A program made the translations under genes and the position numbers. From Pseudomonadota bacterium (GTDB taxonomy: Bacteria > Verrucomicrobiota > Verrucomicrobiia > Limisphaerales > SXTU01), in assembly GCA_009924135.1 (NCBI GenBank), contig RFSE01000048.1, positions 1 through 33,327 of the forward strand: a DNA stretch of 33,327 bases. Direction: 5' to 3'. Shown here piece after piece: positions 30,179 through 33,327 of the stretch (positions within the stretch are counted from its first letter, which is position 1; each line of letters opens with the position of its first letter). The notes beneath the pieces were generated by a model. It ran no database searches and was not told the origin of the DNA. It was given only the letters and a program-made list of their open reading frames with translations.

Positions 30179-30802
30179 ATGGCTCCAAACTTTCTCACTT
30201 CAACGGAAAACGCGACACTGAAGCGTCTGGAATCCGAAATCAAAGCCGGTCAAAAAACCTTTGTGCAGGTCGGGCTTGCCCTCTCCGAAATTCGAGACTC
30301 CAAGCTCTATCGCGGCGAGTTTAAGACGTTTGATGAATACTGCCAAACAAGGTGGGGATGGAAGCGTCAACGCGCTTACGAGCTTATTCAGGCAGCGGAA
30401 GTGCAGTCTGCTCTTCCGGTTGAGTGTAATAATATTATTACAAATGACTCGCAAGCCCGCGAGCTGGCCCAGGTGCCAACCGCCGCCCGCGCCGACGTGC
30501 TGAAGGAAGTCGCCGCCTCCGGGCCGGTGACAGCGAAGGCCATCAAAGAGGCTGCGAAGCGCAATGCGGAGCCGGAAGAAGAGCGCCCACGCGTGACCTG
30601 CGGTGCACCTCCGACGGTGAATCTGGACGATGAAGAGACGCGGGCGCATCGCATCACGCGGGCCGTCATGGAAGCGGCGGAGGGGCTGGAGAAGTTCCTT
30701 TCCGGCATCAATGCGACGCCGAAGGAGATTATCCAAGCCGCAACCTCATTGCATGGCCGCGCGCGGCGGCTGGAGTCGAACGCGGCGAAATTGGAGGCCT
30801 GA
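30179..30802 (+). CDS. phage DNA-binding protein with an RWGWKRQRAY-type motif
   Basis: A 207-residue, largely helical protein. KTFVQVGLALSEIRDSKLYRG, FKTFDEYCQTRWGWKRQRAYELI and AREL with LKEVAASGPVTAKAIKEAAKR follow the pattern of plasmid and phage proteins related to partition or HTH regulators (DUF3102-like). It probably binds DNA through the middle helices and may work with the preceding ParB-like protein. A run of AATAATATTATTA (30427-30439) lies within the gene, odd against the GC-rich context. Confidence 0.6.
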   Translation: MAPNFLTSTENATLKRLESEIKAGQKTFVQVGLALSEIRDSKLYRGEFKTFDEYCQTRWGWKRQRAYELIQAAEVQSALPVECNNIITNDSQARELAQVPTAARADVLKEVAASGPVTAKAIKEAAKRNAEPEEERPRVTCGAPPTVNLDDEETRAHRITRAVMEAAEGLEKFLSGINATPKEIIQAATSLHGRARRLESNAAKLEA

Positions 30803-30805
30803 CTT

Positions 30806-31102
30806 ATGAAAATCGAAATCGAAATTCCCGACGAACTGATTCGGGAGACGGCCCGACAAGTGGTGGGAGATGCCTTCAACGCGCAATCCGGCTACGGAAA
30901 AACCACAGCCCTTACTGCCATCATTAAAGCCGTAAACGACGCGATTAAATGCCCCGCCTTTGAGCAGCAAGCCGCCGTGGCGGTGCGAGCGGAGATCGAG
31001 CGCCAAATGACCCCGGAAGTGCGGGCGCGCGTCATGGTGGGCTTGAGGGGCGCGGTCAATAAGGCCGTTAAGGCGCGGACGGATGAGCTTTTTACGGAGT
31101 AA
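30806..31102 (+). CDS. 98-residue helical hypothetical protein
   Basis: KIEIEIPDELIRETARQVVGDAF followed by helical segments (LTAIIKAVNDAIK, AVRAEIERQMTPEVRARVM) suggests a small alpha-rich protein. It lies three bases from the previous stop and 24 bases from the next gene. No family recognised. Likely part of the same early transcription unit as its neighbours. Confidence 0.5.
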   Translation: MKIEIEIPDELIRETARQVVGDAFNAQSGYGKTTALTAIIKAVNDAIKCPAFEQQAAVAVRAEIERQMTPEVRARVMVGLRGAVNKAVKARTDELFTE

Positions 31103-31126
31103 TTTCGAAACACAGAAAACACAGAT

Positions 31127-32260
31127 ATGAGCAACCAAAATACAGACCTCGAAATTGTCAGTCCCGATTCATCGCTTGAAGCGATGGAGCGGGCGTCCAT
31201 CGACGTGCAAATCAGCACGGCAAAGAAGTACCCGCGCACGCTGTCGGTCGTGAAGGCGCAAATGTTGAGCTTCGCGACGCTCGACGTTGAAACGGCGGCG
31301 GGTTGTTTCTTCACGCTGCCGGCGCGCAAGGGTGGCGACGGGAAGCCAATTCAAGGGCCGTCCATCCGTATGGCGGAAATCGCGCTTTCGACGTACCAGA
31401 ATATCCGGGCCGGTGCGCGTAAAATGGCCGACGATGGGAAGACGGTGACGGTTCAAGGCGTCTGCCATGACCTGCAAAACAACGTGTGCGTGAGCGTCGA
31501 GGTTCAGCGGCGTGTCACAACGAAAGAGGGGCGTCGGTATTCGGATGACATGGTGAACCTGACGTGCAACGCGGCGTACTCCATCGCGCTTCGCAATGCC
31601 GTTTTCCGCGTTGTCCCGCTCGCTCTGGTAAAGCCGATTTACGAGGCTGCAAAAAAGGTTGCGGTCGGGGACGCGAAGACGCTGGCGACGCGCCGGGCGG
31701 ACGCGCTCGCGCACTTTACCAAAATGGGCGTTGACCGCGCCCGCGTGTTCGGCGCGATCGGGGTGAAAGCTTTGGAGGACGTGACGCTTGAGCATCTCGA
31801 AACACTGATTGGCTACGCGAACAGCATCAAAGACGGCGACGCCACGATTGACGAGACATTCCCGGAGCCGAAAGAGGAAGCCACACCTGGCCCGAAATTC
31901 ACCCCGCTCCCGAAAGACGACCAAGTTCCCGGAGCGGAGGTGCCGCCCGCTCACCCCTTAATGACGCCGGAAAACATGCGGCATCAATCCACGCCGGACG
32001 CCACGCCGGACGCCAAGCCCGCGCAAGGCGAGCAAACCCCCATCCAGCGCGACGTGAAGCTTCTGCGGATGCTGCTGAAACAGTCCGGATTTACCGAGGG
32101 CCACATCTTGAACCTCTGGCGGGATAACGGCCTCGACGAATCGCTCGCCAGCATTGACGAGGTTGCTGAGATCAATCCCGCGTTCATCCGCTTCGCCGTT
32201 GAGCCGTGGAAAAACACGTTGGAAGGTTTGAAGCTGGCCGCACAAGGGGGTGCAAAGTGA
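31127..32260 (+). CDS. candidate single-strand annealing/recombination protein
   Basis: A 377-residue protein. The N-terminal 220 residues show a phage-conserved style (FFTLPARKGGDGKPIQGPSIRMAEIAL, TCNAAYSIALRNAVFRVVPLALVKPIYEAAKK), reminiscent of annealing or ssDNA-binding proteins, followed by a Pro-rich linker (255-305) and a C-terminal helical domain (RDVKLLRMLLKQSGF). A coiled-coil gene follows. Recombination is inferred from position and style; no definitive family. The stop overlaps the next GTG. Confidence 0.5.
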   Translation: MSNQNTDLEIVSPDSSLEAMERASIDVQISTAKKYPRTLSVVKAQMLSFATLDVETAAGCFFTLPARKGGDGKPIQGPSIRMAEIALSTYQNIRAGARKMADDGKTVTVQGVCHDLQNNVCVSVEVQRRVTTKEGRRYSDDMVNLTCNAAYSIALRNAVFRVVPLALVKPIYEAAKKVAVGDAKTLATRRADALAHFTKMGVDRARVFGAIGVKALEDVTLEHLETLIGYANSIKDGDATIDETFPEPKEEATPGPKFTPLPKDDQVPGAEVPPAHPLMTPENMRHQSTPDATPDAKPAQGEQTPIQRDVKLLRMLLKQSGFTEGHILNLWRDNGLDESLASIDEVAEINPAFIRFAVEPWKNTLEGLKLAAQGGAK

Positions 32261-32694
32261 AAGTCTCACGCATCACTGTCGGAAGGCTGTATAACCTCGG
32301 CAATTACGAGCACGTCCGGTATGAGCTGACTGTTGACGTGAAGGACGATGAATCCGCTGCGGTGGCAATCCTTGGAATCGAACGTATCCTTGCTGGACTT
32401 GCTCCGCTGCGATTCGTGAAAGATAAATCCCAACTGGACCGACTGGCCAGCGAGATTGAAGAGATGCAGAAGATGCCCGCAGTAGAATGGGAACGCCGCT
32501 ACGGGCATTGCGTCGGAACTCCGACTGAAATCATTGCCCGTTATAAGGCTGATTTTGAGAAGGAGAAGTCGAAAACAGCGGATGCTGTGGTGCGCGCGCA
32601 GACGGCCCGAAAGCTCTTTGACGACCTTGGCGGTGCGTCGCAATGGAAGGATGCAAAGATGGATTGGGATTGGGATCAGGGAGGTGATTTGTGA
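32257..32694 (+). CDS. 145-residue hypothetical protein, GTG start
   Basis: The GTG at 32257 overlaps the previous stop (GTGA). The first 45 residues (ITVGRLYNLGNYEHVRYELTVDV) are a beta-rich domain and the rest is helical and charged (LDRLASEIEEMQKMP, ARYKADFEKEKSK). This pattern, strands followed by helices near a recombination gene, suggests an ssDNA-binding helper, but no family is recognised. Coupled to its neighbours on both sides. Confidence 0.5.
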   Translation: MKVSRITVGRLYNLGNYEHVRYELTVDVKDDESAAVAILGIERILAGLAPLRFVKDKSQLDRLASEIEEMQKMPAVEWERRYGHCVGTPTEIIARYKADFEKEKSKTADAVVRAQTARKLFDDLGGASQWKDAKMDWDWDQGGDL

Positions 32695-33327
32695 ACCAAG
32701 AAACCGCCCTTGTCCCGCTGGCCTTTACACTCGCGCCAATCGTTTTCACACCGGAAGCGGAGGATGCCCGCATTAGCGCTCTGTGCCTCGCTGCTGACGT
32801 TTCGGAGGTGACGAAAGCCAACGAACTACGCATCGCTACCGAGGTTGGCAACTATCAGGAGGCCGAGCGCGAGAAGGTCCGCAAAGCTGAACAGGCCGCT
32901 GCCGCTGAATTGGCGCGCATCGAGCGGGAGCATCAGGAGGCCGTTGAAGCCGCCCAGCGGGTTGCGTGGAAATCCCAACAGGAAGCCGAAGCCAAGGCCG
33001 CTGTAGAGCGTGCCGCCGCCCAAAATGACACAGAGATCGCCGCCGCCGAAGCCCGCGCCAAAGCCGCACAAGAGGAAGCCGCCGCGCGCCTCGCCGCTGA
33101 AAAGCAACGGCAGGAAGAACTGGCCGCTCAACAAATCGAAGCCGTTGGCACTGTCGCGCAACCCGCGAAGGTTGCCGGCCAAGTCGTGAAAGAGGAATGG
33201 GAGATTACCGAGATCAACGCCTTCGCATTGATGCGCGTTCGCCCTGACCTGGTGCGTGACGTGATTTTCGACCGTGTGGAAATCAAGCGCGAGTTGGATC
33301 GGGGATTGACGCTGGCCGGCGTCAAGG
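32691..33327 (+). CDS. coiled-coil protein, runs off the window end
   Basis: GTG 32691 overlaps the previous TGA and the frame is open to the last base (212 codons visible). Residues 50-150 form a long Ala/Glu/Lys/Gln heptad region, followed by an ordered C-terminal part, EEWEITEINAFALMRVRPDLVRDVIF, seen at the end of phage early proteins near recombination genes. The stop is outside the window. Probably an early recombination or replication accessory factor. Confidence 0.6.
   Translation, partial: MNQETALVPLAFTLAPIVFTPEAEDARISALCLAADVSEVTKANELRIATEVGNYQEAEREKVRKAEQAAAAELARIEREHQEAVEAAQRVAWKSQQEAEAKAAVERAAAQNDTEIAAAEARAKAAQEEAAARLAAEKQRQEELAAQQIEAVGTVAQPAKVAGQVVKEEWEITEINAFALMRVRPDLVRDVIFDRVEIKRELDRGLTLAGVK

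Overview
The window is almost entirely a temperate, tailed double-stranded DNA phage of the long, non-contractile-tail (siphovirus) type, as a prophage or a circular phage molecule opened at an arbitrary point. Coding is very dense, GC-rich and mostly on the + strand, and most neighbouring genes overlap by ATGA, GTGA or TGATG. Lysis proteins with Sec signals or lipoboxes imply a Gram-negative host. Two weak cues favour a Verrucomicrobiota/PVC-type host: an MJ0042-like zinc-ribbon start on the - strand near 24.3 kb, and the low-complexity style of the tail-fibre-like gene at 20 kb. The host assignment is inference.

Layout. 1-2.9 kb: end of the early region, with small proteins, an ASCH-domain protein, two zinc-ribbon proteins, a putative replication protein carrying iteron-like repeats inside its gene, and a DnaC-like helicase loader. 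2.9-6.2 kb: a PLD-like protein, a small Xre-type regulator behind a perfect 19-bp palindrome, and the terminase small and large subunits (GpA type). 6.2-7.8 kb: a cassette on the opposite strand (HTH protein, Lar-like zinc protein, two small ORFs) lying between terminase and connector genes. 7.8-12 kb: gpW-like joiner, lambda-type portal, S49 head protease, scaffold-like protein, major capsid protein, then a strong terminator. 12.1-21 kb: neck, tail terminator-like protein, tail tube, probable chaperone, tape measure and five modest-sized distal tail proteins. 20.9-24.2 kb: probable holin and lysis functions, a DUF5662-like protein, a Cys/His hydrolase-like protein, a tiny Rz1-like lipoprotein, a metallophosphatase and small proteins. 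24.3-25.6 kb: integrase, a tRNA-Ala(GGC) and a ribbon-helix-helix-like protein, all on the - strand. 25.6-33.3 kb: a divergent regulatory region, then early genes: a 27-bp tandem-repeat protein, a cytosine-C5 DNA methyltransferase, ParB-like proteins, a candidate recombination protein and a coiled-coil protein running off the end.

How it fits together: the early genes at both ends of the window probably form one block in the circular genome. Replication appears to use an initiator-like protein with an internal iteron origin plus a DnaC-type loader, as in lambda O/P. The structural order TerS-TerL-W-portal-protease-scaffold-capsid-neck-tail is lambda-like.

The most interesting locus is 27.3-28.5 kb. 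The methyltransferase gene lies inside a second 393-codon reading frame whose C-terminal third carries its own phage-protein signatures, and whose start and stop fit the chain of overlapping genes better than the methyltransferase does. This looks like two real genes sharing one DNA segment. Other points of note are two perfect palindromes beside HTH genes, a repeated TTGACT...CAAGG leader before several structural genes, and a complete tRNA gene lodged between the integrase and a gene whose reading frame runs into it.
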